From CAINVV01 sp037129695 (GTDB lineage Bacteria > Bacteroidota > Bacteroidia > Bacteroidales > Prolixibacteraceae), in NCBI GenBank assembly GCA_037129695.1, contig JBAXUL010000005.1, positions 1-64,000 on the forward strand: a stretch of DNA of 64,000 nt, read 5' to 3'. The translations under genes and the position numbers were made by a program. Below the pieces are notes generated by a model. That model was not told where the DNA came from. It searched no databases and saw nothing but the letters and a program-made list of their open reading frames with translations. Of this stretch, positions 55,396-64,000 are shown piece after piece; positions within the stretch are counted from its first letter, which is position 1, and every line of letters begins with the position of its first letter.

Positions 55396-55485
55396 TTCTT
55401 TCTTTTTCATTTCTTCCTCACTACATTCATTTGACCCGACATTTTCAAATTGTCACAAAGTCACAATTTCGAATTGCCGAATTAA

Positions 55486-56727
55486 CTAATTGTCGAATTC
55501 CTTCACTGCCTCAAACATCGCAACAATATTTTCAGGAGGCACGTCTGACAATATATTATGCACTGTATTGAAGACATAACCACCTCCCGGGGTGAAAGCT
55601 TCCAGATTTTCTGTGACATGCCTTTTTACCTCTTCGGGAGTTGCGCGATTCAGTAGGCTCTGGGTATTGATACCACCTCCCCAGAAAGTCAGTTCCTTGC
55701 CAAACTCCAGTTTTAATTTTTTGGGTTCCATGTTGATGGCATTGATCTGAATTGGATTTAGGATCTCGAATCCGGCTTCGATCAAATCAGGGATCAGTTC
55801 GTAGATTCCTCCGCAGCAGTGCAGCATGGTGTGGGCACTGGAATTAGCCTTGACAAAATTGCACATCTGTTGGTGCCTGGGCAGGAAAAACTCCCGGTAG
55901 ATTTCGTTGGGAATAAAAGGTCCGGTATTGGTACCCAGATCGTCACCGAACTTCAGGATATCGACAATATCACCCACTGCATCGCATACTTTGCCTAAAA
56001 ATTCCATGTGTCGCTCCATCAAAGCATCCATCAGGCGGTGGACATTTTCCGGTTCCAGGTAAAGATCCATCAGAAAATTGTCGATGCGGCGCAGAAAAGT
56101 GCCCCACTCGAAAAGATTGCAGCCAACGCCGAGTAAAAGTGCTTTGTCGGTATTCAGCCTGAGATCGATGGTTTTATCGCGGAGCATCTGCCAGAAGTCC
56201 GGTTCATCGATCCAGTCATAAGGAGTAAATCCGAAACCACCCCAGATTGCCAGTGACATCTGGTTGCCCAGATCAGCATAATCTGTGGGATATCCATCGC
56301 GGTAGGGAAAAATCAACTGATCGAAAAATGTGGCGCCCATTGGCATCTTGCCGATGAATTCGCCGCTTTTCCCCGGCACCAGCCATGAACCGTCTGTCTG
56401 TCTGACCGGATTAAACCATTTGGGATAAAGTGCCGGAGTTCCGGAGATCAGTTCCAATGGCTGCCAGTAATTTTCGGCGGTATTGAATTCGCGGCCAATA
56501 TCGAGGACATCTACCCCGAAATGGTCAAGCAGTTCCATCTCTGGCTGCGTAACTTCCTGAATCACATCATAAACCCGATTTGCGAGGTGTCCCAAACCCA
56601 AATGGTTGATCAGGTTTCTATAGGCCACAACCGAAATACCACTGCTGGGTGTTGCGCCGAGATCAATGGGTGTACGATCGGGCTGTTTGTGGTTGATGGC
56701 AGCAAGAATACGTTCTTTGGAGTTCAT
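55486..56727 (-). CDS. UroD-like methyltransferase (MtaA/CmuA group)
   Basis: A 413-residue TIM-barrel protein of the uroporphyrinogen decarboxylase superfamily. It starts MNSKERILAAINHKQPDRTP and has PxDLG, an HCCGGIYELIPDLIEAG stretch that may give zinc ligands as in corrinoid methyltransferases (MtaA type), and the FGDDLGTNTGPFI loop. The greater length than HemE, and the genomic setting with glycosidases, argue against heme synthesis. A methyl-transfer or demethylation step on a sugar or glycan product is possible; no corrinoid protein is nearby. Confidence 0.75.
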   Translation of the reverse strand: MNSKERILAAINHKQPDRTPIDLGATPSSGISVVAYRNLINHLGLGHLANRVYDVIQEVTQPEMELLDHFGVDVLDIGREFNTAENYWQPLELISGTPALYPKWFNPVRQTDGSWLVPGKSGEFIGKMPMGATFFDQLIFPYRDGYPTDYADLGNQMSLAIWGGFGFTPYDWIDEPDFWQMLRDKTIDLRLNTDKALLLGVGCNLFEWGTFLRRIDNFLMDLYLEPENVHRLMDALMERHMEFLGKVCDAVGDIVDILKFGDDLGTNTGPFIPNEIYREFFLPRHQQMCNFVKANSSAHTMLHCCGGIYELIPDLIEAGFEILNPIQINAINMEPKKLKLEFGKELTFWGGGINTQSLLNRATPEEVKRHVTENLEAFTPGGGYVFNTVHNILSDVPPENIVAMFEAVKEFDN

Positions 56728-56870
56728 ATTTTCATTTCAGGATTTCCTTTAATAACAGATTATAATCACCTTTTCGATATCTTCATTCAATTTCTATCTA
56801 GTTGTAATCACCCGATCTTAGGGAACAAATTCTATGACTCCCCCACTTCTAGCGGAAAATTATTTTTCAC

Positions 56871-59768
56871 TCAAAAGGCCAGTTCAATAAATTTCACCTC
56901 AAATGGATTAAAATGGATGGATGCAGAACCGGCTTCTACCTTCTTCCCCATTGCATTGACGATTGAAACAGACTTAACAGGACGTCCCTTTACTGCTTCT
57001 GTCAGTGTAATTTCGGACGATTTTCCATCCAGTTCCCTGAAATGCAGCATAACGGCATCCCTTCCGTTGAAGGATGGACGGCTGTTGACAAGCAAAACAT
57101 TGGGGGAGCCTCCTATTTTCAGGCTCTCTGTCAAAGGATTGACCAGTTCATTTTTGCCGGCAGGGAATGTGCGGGTGGGAAAAATATTTCTTTCCCCCCA
57201 TCCAATTTTAGCGGCAAAGGTGTTGGTGGTATCTTTGGTCGAGGTAAGTTCATAGCTCCAGCTAAATCCAGCTTCCTGGTAAGCCCTGAAATTGGTGAAC
57301 CAGTAATTGTTCATCACCCAACTGAGCAGCAAGGTCTTGCCGGGTTTCGGATACCGCTCAAATTTCCCCATGTTGAAATCGCTGAATTGCCAAAGCGGTA
57401 TTTCATTGCTGGTCACGACGATCTGTCCGGCTTTGCCTCTGACTGCCACAAAATTCTGTGCCACATTCCAATCGGAAGAGGATCCGGGCAATTGCTGTCC
57501 CTGTGTAAGCGTTCCACCAATGGTTTCAAAGACAATCCTTGAATCACCCAAAGCGAACGGGAATGCTACATACAAGGCCTCCGGATCTGTTAATATCTGC
57601 TTGTGTGCCGTAAATTTCAGTCCGATTTTCTTGACCTGCTTGTACAACCTGATCTCGACATCAAGACCTTTCGGTGAGTTGACAGTCCCTTTGTCCATGC
57701 CGGCAAGGTCGGCACTGATCTTAACGCTTTCCCAAACATTTCCATTGATACCTGTTTCGATTTTCACATTGGCAACCGAGGTATGCGAAGGCTGGTAAGT
57801 ACGCCTGTCGGGCATGGTTTCATGGATTGCCTGACCAATTTTCCATGGATTGAGAGGGTCGATCAACTCTTTCTGCAACTCTTTGTCAAACAAACTGCTG
57901 ATAGCTCCGGTGGCCTTGTCGATGACCAGCTTGTAATATTGATTCTGCAATTCTTCTGTGCTGGTAGCCGGTTGGTTTGAAACCGGAGGTTGTTCAGTCA
58001 CTTCAATCTTTAACGTTTTTACACCCAGTGCAGGAATATCCCTGACATTCATCTCCCAATATGCGCCCTCGGCACGTCGGTGTATCATTTGTGCGGGGAC
58101 TTCCATTCCGGTTGAGAGATCCACAACTCTCACTTTTTTGTCAACAGGCAACACTTCGTAATCGGCAAACAGGCTCACAGTTCCTGATCGTTCCCAACCC
58201 AGCGAATTGATGACATGGATCACCGGGAAACCTGCTTTTTTCAAAAATGGCTGATATCTTGCCAATGCCTCCTCGTGCAGTAATGTCTGCATTTTAAGTG
58301 CTTCCCAGGCATAGGCCCCTTTCTGTAACCACTGGCGGGCGGTGTTTTCTGAAAAAGGATGGTCGATGCTTTCATCGGCCCCGAAAGTATGTTCATCATA
58401 GAATATGGCATTTTCCGCGATATGGTCAATTTCGGCTTGCAAATTAGGATTGAGTTCCCCTCCGTGCAGGGCAGTCATGGCGAAGAGACCTTCATCCACC
58501 TGTTTTAAGTTTTGCGTTATCCTGACTTCGGCTGTTTCTCGTGAAGAACTGCCTGCACCATCTGTCCACCAATCAAGCCATGCATTCTGATAAACAGGAA
58601 GTTGTCCGGAATAATTTTTCTCCACATATTCCAGGAATTCACTCGCTACAGATAGTTTAAGTTTGGGTGTTTCATATTTTTCGTTCCACTCTTTGACCAA
58701 TTTGCAGGCGGCAGTGGATGGCGGAGCATTGTCGGTGCGGTACCCCGAAAACTGAATGGATATTTTATCGAAAGGGAATTTTTTAGAATCGAAATCAGAC
58801 AACATTCCAAGAAATCGATCAGCTTTGATCGATTCAGATTCGATTCCGAAAAAATTACCTGTCATATAGTGTTCGGCCCTGAATGCCAGCAACTTCTCGC
58901 CTGAAGGCGCTTTCCACCAGAAACAGGTAGGAAGGTCGAACGGAAGGATCGACCTGGTCTCGTTAATACCCATGTTCAGGTATTTGACACCCGTATTTTT
59001 AAAATAATCGGGCATGCACCAGGCAATACCGTTGACATCGTTCTGCATGGCGGTCTTGACAGGAATGCCTGCATCCAGGATCACCTGCAACGGACGGAGA
59101 AAATCCGTCATCAGGTTCTCATCAGCAGTCTCAGCCATGTTGCAAAACATTCCCATTACTTCGATTCGGCCTTCTTTAATCCGTTTTTTGAAACGTTCAA
59201 TTTGTGAAGACGGTCTGGTTTTCAGGTATTCTTTCACCACCCAGGCAGATTCGCAAGTCCAGCGAAATTTTGCTTCGTCGGGCATATTGTCGGTTTGGTC
59301 GCAGTAATCGAGGGCATAATCAATGTACCGCTGGTGTTCGGCCAGGATCTCTGACTGGGGTCTCGTGTATCCGATGTCGGTATGGGCATGCTGCACAAGG
59401 AATACCTCCCATTTTCTGGGCGGCATGATGATAAAGGGGGTTAAAACACTCTTCGCACCGTTGACACTCGTAGTAAAAATAGTCTTCTTATTCCGTGTTA
59501 CTGCAGGAATGTTAATCAGGAAGCTGTTCCTTCCCTTCTTAAGTTCGGCTTTCAATATTTCCTTCCCTGATTGCCTGACAAGGATCTTGCCGGCCTGGTC
59601 GGCTTCGCAGGTAATGATCACCTGTTGAAAGGAGGTGTTGCCCTGTTTGAAAAGCACAGGCGCATTTTTGAATTCTATTTTCTTTTCATTGCTGACCTGA
59701 GCAAACGAGAGTTGAACAGACAACAACAAGATAACTGCAAGCATCAGCCTGGGGAATAGATAGCTCAT
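56871..59768 (-). CDS. GH38 alpha-mannosidase-like enzyme
   Basis: A 965-residue secreted protein with a signal peptide (residues 1-23, ending SFAQ). The GH38 metal motif HAHTDIGYT holds His127, His129 and Asp131, and the nucleophile region is MQNDVNGIAW with Asp244. The three-helix middle domain and beta-sandwich C terminus fit the family length of 900-1000 residues. It removes alpha-linked mannose or related sugars from glycans. It is first in the minus-strand cluster running to GH127 and has a strong promoter. Confidence 0.87.
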   Translation of the reverse strand: MSYLFPRLMLAVILLLSVQLSFAQVSNEKKIEFKNAPVLFKQGNTSFQQVIITCEADQAGKILVRQSGKEILKAELKKGRNSFLINIPAVTRNKKTIFTTSVNGAKSVLTPFIIMPPRKWEVFLVQHAHTDIGYTRPQSEILAEHQRYIDYALDYCDQTDNMPDEAKFRWTCESAWVVKEYLKTRPSSQIERFKKRIKEGRIEVMGMFCNMAETADENLMTDFLRPLQVILDAGIPVKTAMQNDVNGIAWCMPDYFKNTGVKYLNMGINETRSILPFDLPTCFWWKAPSGEKLLAFRAEHYMTGNFFGIESESIKADRFLGMLSDFDSKKFPFDKISIQFSGYRTDNAPPSTAACKLVKEWNEKYETPKLKLSVASEFLEYVEKNYSGQLPVYQNAWLDWWTDGAGSSSRETAEVRITQNLKQVDEGLFAMTALHGGELNPNLQAEIDHIAENAIFYDEHTFGADESIDHPFSENTARQWLQKGAYAWEALKMQTLLHEEALARYQPFLKKAGFPVIHVINSLGWERSGTVSLFADYEVLPVDKKVRVVDLSTGMEVPAQMIHRRAEGAYWEMNVRDIPALGVKTLKIEVTEQPPVSNQPATSTEELQNQYYKLVIDKATGAISSLFDKELQKELIDPLNPWKIGQAIHETMPDRRTYQPSHTSVANVKIETGINGNVWESVKISADLAGMDKGTVNSPKGLDVEIRLYKQVKKIGLKFTAHKQILTDPEALYVAFPFALGDSRIVFETIGGTLTQGQQLPGSSSDWNVAQNFVAVRGKAGQIVVTSNEIPLWQFSDFNMGKFERYPKPGKTLLLSWVMNNYWFTNFRAYQEAGFSWSYELTSTKDTTNTFAAKIGWGERNIFPTRTFPAGKNELVNPLTESLKIGGSPNVLLVNSRPSFNGRDAVMLHFRELDGKSSEITLTEAVKGRPVKSVSIVNAMGKKVEAGSASIHFNPFEVKFIELAF

Positions 59769-60077
59769 ATTGATTCGTATTTAGTTGACCTTTTGTAGGA
59801 TCATTCCGGTTCAAGAATCCAGGGGTAAACCGCCAAAACGCAATTAATAAACCCTACCGGATAGAAAGTTAATCTTAATTAGTATTCAAATGTAATCAGA
59901 TGAGCGCACTTAACAAAACTGAAAGAGTAATATTATTGGCAAAGAAAAAAATGGAAGTTGACAACTGAAAGAAGAAGCGAAGTAGGTTAAATTGATTGTG
60001 TCTCCTGAACGTAACACTTCCTGATATTATTCAGAATATTAGGATAATTTTACAGACTTAATTTTAGTCACACCAAA
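59769..60077. other. Divergent intergenic region
   Basis: Between the divergent GH38 and DMT-type genes. It contains the GH38 promoter (59887-59918) and otherwise AT-rich DNA with no other recognised feature. Confidence 0.5.
59887..59918 (-). promoter_or_regulatory. Promoter of the GH38 gene cluster
   Basis: On the minus strand TTTTG, then 19 bases, then TACATTTG: an almost ideal Bacteroidota promoter (-33 TTTG, -7 TAnnTTTG). The -7 box is about 120 bases before the GH38 ATG, leaving a long leader. Confidence 0.7.
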
Positions 60078-60449
60078 ATGAGAAGTGTCGCCTCTATCGG
60101 ATTACTGGTTCTGTCAAATACATTTATGACCTTTGCCTGGTATGGTCATTTGAAATTCAAAGAGATCAAATGGTTGGATGCGCTGGGTCTTTTTGCGGTT
60201 GTATTGATTAGCTGGGGAATTGCCTTTTTTGAATATTGCTTTCAGGTGCCGGCCAACCGAATTGGCTTTGATGGGAATGGAGGACCGTTTACGCTGGTAC
60301 AACTCAAAGTGATTCAGGAAGTAATCTCTATTTCCGTTTTCGTAATATTTACATTATTGGTTTTCAAGACCGAAACATTCCGTATCAACCATTTAATCGG
60401 CTTTGTCTTTTTGATACTGGCAGTTTTCTTTATTTTCAAGCCAAATTGA
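60078..60449 (+). CDS. DMT family membrane protein (DUF486)
   Basis: A 123-residue protein with four hydrophobic segments. The conserved FMTFAWYGHLKF near residue 16, FEYCFQVPANRIG and LKVIQEVISISVF mark the DUF486 group, a small half-size drug/metabolite-transporter-like family. Its function is not known. Confidence 0.9.
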   Translation: MRSVASIGLLVLSNTFMTFAWYGHLKFKEIKWLDALGLFAVVLISWGIAFFEYCFQVPANRIGFDGNGGPFTLVQLKVIQEVISISVFVIFTLLVFKTETFRINHLIGFVFLILAVFFIFKPN

Positions 60450-60580
60450 ATAGGGTCGTTGGAAAAAATTTCTGTCTCTTACATTGCACAAAATAAAGCG
60501 CCAATCCAATTTTTGATATTCATTCAGTGCAACTCTGCACTCTTCGCATGGTCATCTGTGAGAGAATTCTCCAACTAGAA

Positions 60581-61960
60581 TCAAAGCAGATTGATAATAA
60601 CCTGGGGCAGAAAACCAAGCAGAATCATCATGATACTCAAAACAAGAATATTGATCTTGAAATTGATGCTTGACTCGATTTTGTGCTGTGGTTCGCCTTC
60701 CGAGAAATAACTGGCTAAAATGGGCTTAAAATAGAAGTAAATGCTGATCATGGACCCAATAATGGCCACTACCATCAGCCAGGTATAACCACCTTCTGCC
60801 GTGAGCACAAAAAGGTTGTATTTTGCCATAAAACCTGCCAGCGGCGGAATCCCGGCAAGTGACATCATCGCGATAGCCATGGCAAAAGCCTCGACAGGAT
60901 TATTTTTGGCCAGTCCCCTGAAAGCCGGAATAAAGAAAGTGCCCCGCTCCTCCCTGATTAGCATGAGAACGGCAAATGCCGTGATGGTGGCTATCACATA
61001 GGAAAGCACAAAAAACAGCAGGATTCCGGCCGATTTGGGCCCCAAAACAATCAATGCCATCAGGAGATAGCCCGATTGTGCGACACCCGAATAGGCAAAC
61101 ATCCGTTTCAGATTATCCTGATAAACAGCAGAAAGGTTACCGACAACGATCGTCAGGACGGCAATCACCGTCAGTGTATTGACGAGTTCCGAATGCAGGG
61201 AGATGAAAGCAATGGTAACCAGGCGGTAAAAAGCAGCAACACTTGCCACTTTACCTGCCGTAGTCATGAAGGCAGTGATGAGTGTCGGAGATCCGGTATA
61301 AACATCGGGCGACCAGAAATGGAAAGGTACAGCCGCAATTTTGAAGGACATCCCGACGAAAATTAACAGCATCCCTGTGATGAAGATCATGGGCACACTT
61401 CCTTTACAGGAAATGATGTAGGCATTGATGGCTTCGAGGTTGAAGGAGCCGGAAACGCCGTACACCAGGGCGATTCCAAACAGCAAGAAACCGGTAGCGA
61501 AGGATCCGGTCAGAAAATATTTCATAGCAGCCTCATTGGAGGCAATATCAAATTTCTTGCTTCCGGCCAATACATAAAAAGAAATGGACAACGTTTCAAG
61601 CCCGACAAAGAAGAGGATCAGGTTTCCGAAGGAGGCCATTACGATGCCACCAATGATGGCGAAAAGGATCAGTGCATAAATATCCTCCAGTGGTCGCTCA
61701 ACGCCTTTGTAATATATGTTTGCGAACATGAAAATCAGGATGCCGATCAGGATCAGAACAGCACTAAAGGCAATGCTGAAATTATCGGCAATGAACATTT
61801 CGTTGAAATAATGCACAGAAGTTCCCCATTCCCGGATATTCAATATCATGGCAATGACAAGTCCGACGAAAATGAGCGGCAGCAATACTTTTTTCATTTT
61901 TCGTACGCCGAAAAACATGTTCAAAACCGCAAGTAGGGAAAGGGCTATGATTGCCTTCAT
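60581..61960 (-). CDS. nuoN: NADH-quinone oxidoreductase subunit N
   Basis: A 459-residue, about 14-segment antiporter-like subunit of complex I. MASFGNLILFFVGLETLSIS, NEAAMKYFLTGSFATG, SFKIAAVPFHFWSPDVY and RMFAYSGVAQSGYLL are the NuoN hallmarks, including the Lys residues of the proton path. It is the last gene of the nuo operon. A 165-base spacer with a repeat separates it from nuoM. Confidence 0.96.
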   Translation of the reverse strand: MKAIIALSLLAVLNMFFGVRKMKKVLLPLIFVGLVIAMILNIREWGTSVHYFNEMFIADNFSIAFSAVLILIGILIFMFANIYYKGVERPLEDIYALILFAIIGGIVMASFGNLILFFVGLETLSISFYVLAGSKKFDIASNEAAMKYFLTGSFATGFLLFGIALVYGVSGSFNLEAINAYIISCKGSVPMIFITGMLLIFVGMSFKIAAVPFHFWSPDVYTGSPTLITAFMTTAGKVASVAAFYRLVTIAFISLHSELVNTLTVIAVLTIVVGNLSAVYQDNLKRMFAYSGVAQSGYLLMALIVLGPKSAGILLFFVLSYVIATITAFAVLMLIREERGTFFIPAFRGLAKNNPVEAFAMAIAMMSLAGIPPLAGFMAKYNLFVLTAEGGYTWLMVVAIIGSMISIYFYFKPILASYFSEGEPQHKIESSINFKINILVLSIMMILLGFLPQVIINLL

Positions 61961-61980
61961 GAGAGAAATATTTTTTTGTT

Positions 61981-62116
61981 TATTACCACGAAGGTCTCAA
62001 AGGAAAACACGAAGGACACCAAGGTCACATACAGATTTTGTAACGTATACCTGGAGTCATTGAATTTTACTTTGTGGTTTCCCTTGTGCATTTCTTTGTG
62101 TCCTTTGTGGTTAATA
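61981..62116. repeat. Imperfect inverted repeat between nuoM and nuoN
   Basis: The left arm (61981-62030, built on ACCACGAAGG and GAAGGACACCAAGG) matches the complement of the right arm (62069-62114, built on CTTTGTGTCC and TTTGTGGTTAATA). This CACGAAGGACAC-type repeat is typical of scattered intergenic elements. Here it splits an operon that is usually compact. Confidence 0.65.
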
Positions 62117-62125
62117 TTATTCGTT

Positions 62126-63574
62126 TTATGGATGAACGGCCAAAATGCTTTTTACTGCCGGTTCGGCCATGTCCAAAAACAGATGCGGATAGATTCCAAT
62201 CCACAGAATGATGGCCACGACCGGTACCAGGACGATGATCTCCTGCCTGGTTAAATCATTGAAACCTGCTGTTGCCTCCTTCACTTCACCATACATGGTT
62301 CGCTGGTACATCCAGAGCATGTACACCGCTCCAAGAATGATGGTAAGGCCTGCGACCGATGCAAGCCAAACGTTGTATTCGAACAGGCCGTATAACAGAA
62401 GAAATTCGCCTATGAAACTATTGGTGAGCGGCAGGGAAATACTACCCAGCATGATGATCATGAAAAATGAGGCAAATACCGGCGCCTTCGTCGCAATACC
62501 GCCCAATGAACTGATTTCTCCTGTGTTGGTACGTCTTACAATAATTTCATAACAGAAAAAGAGTCCGAAAATATTGACCCCGTGAGAAATCATCTGCACC
62601 ATCGCTCCTTCCAGTCCGCTGAAGGTTCTGGAAAAGATGCCGGCGGCAATTAGCCCAACATGTGCAAGAGAGGAGTAGGCAATCAACCTTTTCAGCTCAT
62701 TTTGCCTGATCGCAATCACCGATGCATAGACTATTCCGGTAACCGACAAAAGAATGGCATAAATTCCCAAATCATTGAGGGCATCCGGGAACAGCGGCAA
62801 TACGAAACGCAACAATCCGTAAACACCCATCTTCAGCATGATTCCGGCGAGCAGCATGGTTCCCTGGATCGGAGCTGTAAAGTAGAGATCAGGTTGCCAG
62901 GTGTGAAAAGGAAAAACAGGTATTTTGATGGCAAAAGCCAAAAAGAAGGCGAGAAACAACCACTTCTGGGCATGCGGATCGAGTACCAGTTTGTAGAATT
63001 CAGAAAAGGCAAATGTATGTGGTCCGGGCGTTTGGGCATACAAATAAACGATGGCAGCCAGCATGAAAAGCCCGCCAACCAGGGTGTACATAAAAAATTT
63101 GAACGTGATGGCACGGGCATTCTGACCTCCCCAGAGTATGGCGACAAAAAATATCGGTATCAGCGCAATCTCCCAGAAAATATAAAACAAAAGGATGTCG
63201 GTGGTGGTGAATACGCCGATCAAGGCCATCTCCATCAGCAGAATCAATCCGAAAAACGAACTGCGATGCGATTTTTTGCCAAATCCGGAATAGATAATGA
63301 GCGGGAAAAGAAAGGTCGTCAGCATCACAAGCAGCATGCTCAATCCATCGAGTCCCAGTTTAAATTCGATTCCCAGTGAGTGGAAAATATCCGGGTGGAA
63401 AATGGGATAATCCGTCGGATTTGCCAAATATTTCATGAGAATGACCACCGAAATCACAAACGTCAGCAAGGAAGCAGCGAGTGCTATTTTTTTATTCCAC
63501 GAGTCACCATTTTTCATAGCGAAAAGAAGCAGTGAAAAGACCAGTGGCACGGACAGGAGAAATCCCATTAACAT
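62126..63574 (-). CDS. nuoM: NADH-quinone oxidoreductase subunit M
   Basis: A 482-residue antiporter-like membrane subunit of complex I. LLMEMALIGVFTTTDILLFY with its conserved Glu, PVFPFHTWQPDLY, and RLIAYSSLAHVGLIAAG are the NuoM motifs. It follows nuoL by 6 bases on the same strand. Confidence 0.97.
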   Translation of the reverse strand: MLMGFLLSVPLVFSLLLFAMKNGDSWNKKIALAASLLTFVISVVILMKYLANPTDYPIFHPDIFHSLGIEFKLGLDGLSMLLVMLTTFLFPLIIYSGFGKKSHRSSFFGLILLMEMALIGVFTTTDILLFYIFWEIALIPIFFVAILWGGQNARAITFKFFMYTLVGGLFMLAAIVYLYAQTPGPHTFAFSEFYKLVLDPHAQKWLFLAFFLAFAIKIPVFPFHTWQPDLYFTAPIQGTMLLAGIMLKMGVYGLLRFVLPLFPDALNDLGIYAILLSVTGIVYASVIAIRQNELKRLIAYSSLAHVGLIAAGIFSRTFSGLEGAMVQMISHGVNIFGLFFCYEIIVRRTNTGEISSLGGIATKAPVFASFFMIIMLGSISLPLTNSFIGEFLLLYGLFEYNVWLASVAGLTIILGAVYMLWMYQRTMYGEVKEATAGFNDLTRQEIIVLVPVVAIILWIGIYPHLFLDMAEPAVKSILAVHP

Positions 63575-63580
63575 TGGCAG

Positions 63581-64000
63581 TTATTTGAATAAGTTTAATA
63601 TTAAGATCAGGATAATACTGATGACCATCAGGAAAAGATAAGCACCAACATTACCCGTTTGCATGTAGCGAATGTTTTTACCAATCCGCACTACAACAAT
63701 TCCGGTTTGATTCACCAGCTTGTCAATTACCTTGATTTCAATGACATCATGAAAGAAAGTGGATAAGTTGGCAACTGGTTTCTGTATGGTCGCTTCGTAA
63801 ATTTCATCCACAAAGAATTTCCTGTCGAGCAGATTCCGTAAAAAGGATCGTTCCGCATCAACCGCAACAGTATTCCTGGTTTTGACAAATTGATGCCAGG
63901 CCAGATAGATCACTGCAAGAATAAGCAGCAATGGAACGATCATCAGCAGGATCTCAGTTGATCCGCCGACTTCCTCCCCATGCATCAAAATAGTTTCTGA
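63581..64000 (-). CDS. nuoL: NADH-quinone oxidoreductase subunit L, C-terminal part
   Basis: The frame is open to the window edge and continues upstream past the Met at 63985, so only the last 139 or so residues are seen. It contains two membrane segments and, between them, the charged stretch FVDEIYEATIQKPVANLS, matching the NuoL region that leads into the lateral helix and the final segment. The identification rests on this and on its place before nuoM and nuoN. Confidence 0.88.
   Translation of the reverse strand, partial: SETILMHGEEVGGSTEILLMIVPLLLILAVIYLAWHQFVKTRNTVAVDAERSFLRNLLDRKFFVDEIYEATIQKPVANLSTFFHDVIEIKVIDKLVNQTGIVVVRIGKNIRYMQTGNVGAYLFLMVISIILILILNLFK

Noticed and set aside
55201..55434. 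Plus-strand frame of 77 codons between the C_GCAxxG_C_C and UroD-like genes
   Set aside because: It runs through the REP-like repeat and has no protein-like composition or motif.
55486..56727. HemE uroporphyrinogen decarboxylase
   Set aside because: The protein is too long, has HCC-type residues of methyltransferases, and no other heme genes are present.
1..64000. CRISPR array, prophage or integrative element
   Set aside because: No regularly spaced direct repeats, cas genes, integrase, or phage structural genes were found.

Overview
The window is chromosomal DNA from a member of the Bacteroidota, probably an environmental, anaerobic or facultative, glycan-degrading relative of the Bacteroidales/Marinilabiliales. 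The assignment rests on gene content: a BtuB/TonB receptor, GH109, GH127 and GH38 glycan enzymes, a fused alpha-beta E1 of a 2-oxoacid dehydrogenase, an rpsF-rpsR-rplI operon without ssb, a yeast-length PurC, and several promoters of the Bacteroidota type (-33 TTG/TTTG, about 19 bases, then -7 TAnnTTTG). Most of the window is ordinary core genome. No prophage, insertion sequence or CRISPR array is visible; one ORF6N gene stands alone.

Layout. 1-870: AT-rich gene-free DNA and tRNA-Lys. 871-8810: SDR dehydrogenase, LysE-type exporter, esterase, Nudix hydrolase, aminopeptidase P and a large secreted HELRH metallopeptidase with propeller and barrel regions. 8811-13107: a regulatory region rich in TACAnnTGTA boxes and TAnnTTTG promoters, an XRE-type regulator, pyrK-pyrD, and a beta-lactamase-fold serine hydrolase preceded by three TACAnnTGTA boxes. 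13228-18874: branched-chain 2-oxoacid dehydrogenase E2 and fused E1, flavodoxin, glucosaminidase, methylglyoxal synthase. 19066-29112: TPR protein and gyrA (minus strand), clpC, mazG, phoH, purC, tlpA. 29367-36146: TonB receptor, GH109 oxidoreductase-type glycosidase, sugar MFS transporter with a ROK kinase, ung.

36187-38612 (minus strand) is a candidate cell-wall recycling locus: an AmgK-like sugar kinase fused to a RapZ C-terminal domain, a 42-residue Cys-rich protein, and a MurU-like nucleotidyltransferase. It is followed by rpsF-rpsR-rplI.

40537-50036 is the most unusual part. It is a seven-gene operon for a membrane complex of the hydrogenase-4/complex-I superfamily (two HyfB-like subunits in tandem, HyfC, HyfE, HyfF, HyfG and a fused ferredoxin-NuoB subunit). 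The large subunit has lost both nickel-binding CxxC motifs. The NuoB-like subunit has lost three of the four cysteines that hold the proximal iron-sulfur cluster. The complex therefore looks like an energy-converting-hydrogenase-related (Ehr) machine with three antiporter-like subunits and almost no redox wiring. A normal complex I is also present: nuoL-nuoM-nuoN occupy the right end of the window (64000 down to 60581).

50756-59768 is a minus-strand group of GH127, an unknown lipoprotein, a C_GCAxxG_C_C protein, a UroD-like methyltransferase and a GH38 alpha-mannosidase-like enzyme, with a good promoter in front of the GH38 gene. All function calls come from reading motifs by eye; no database search was run.
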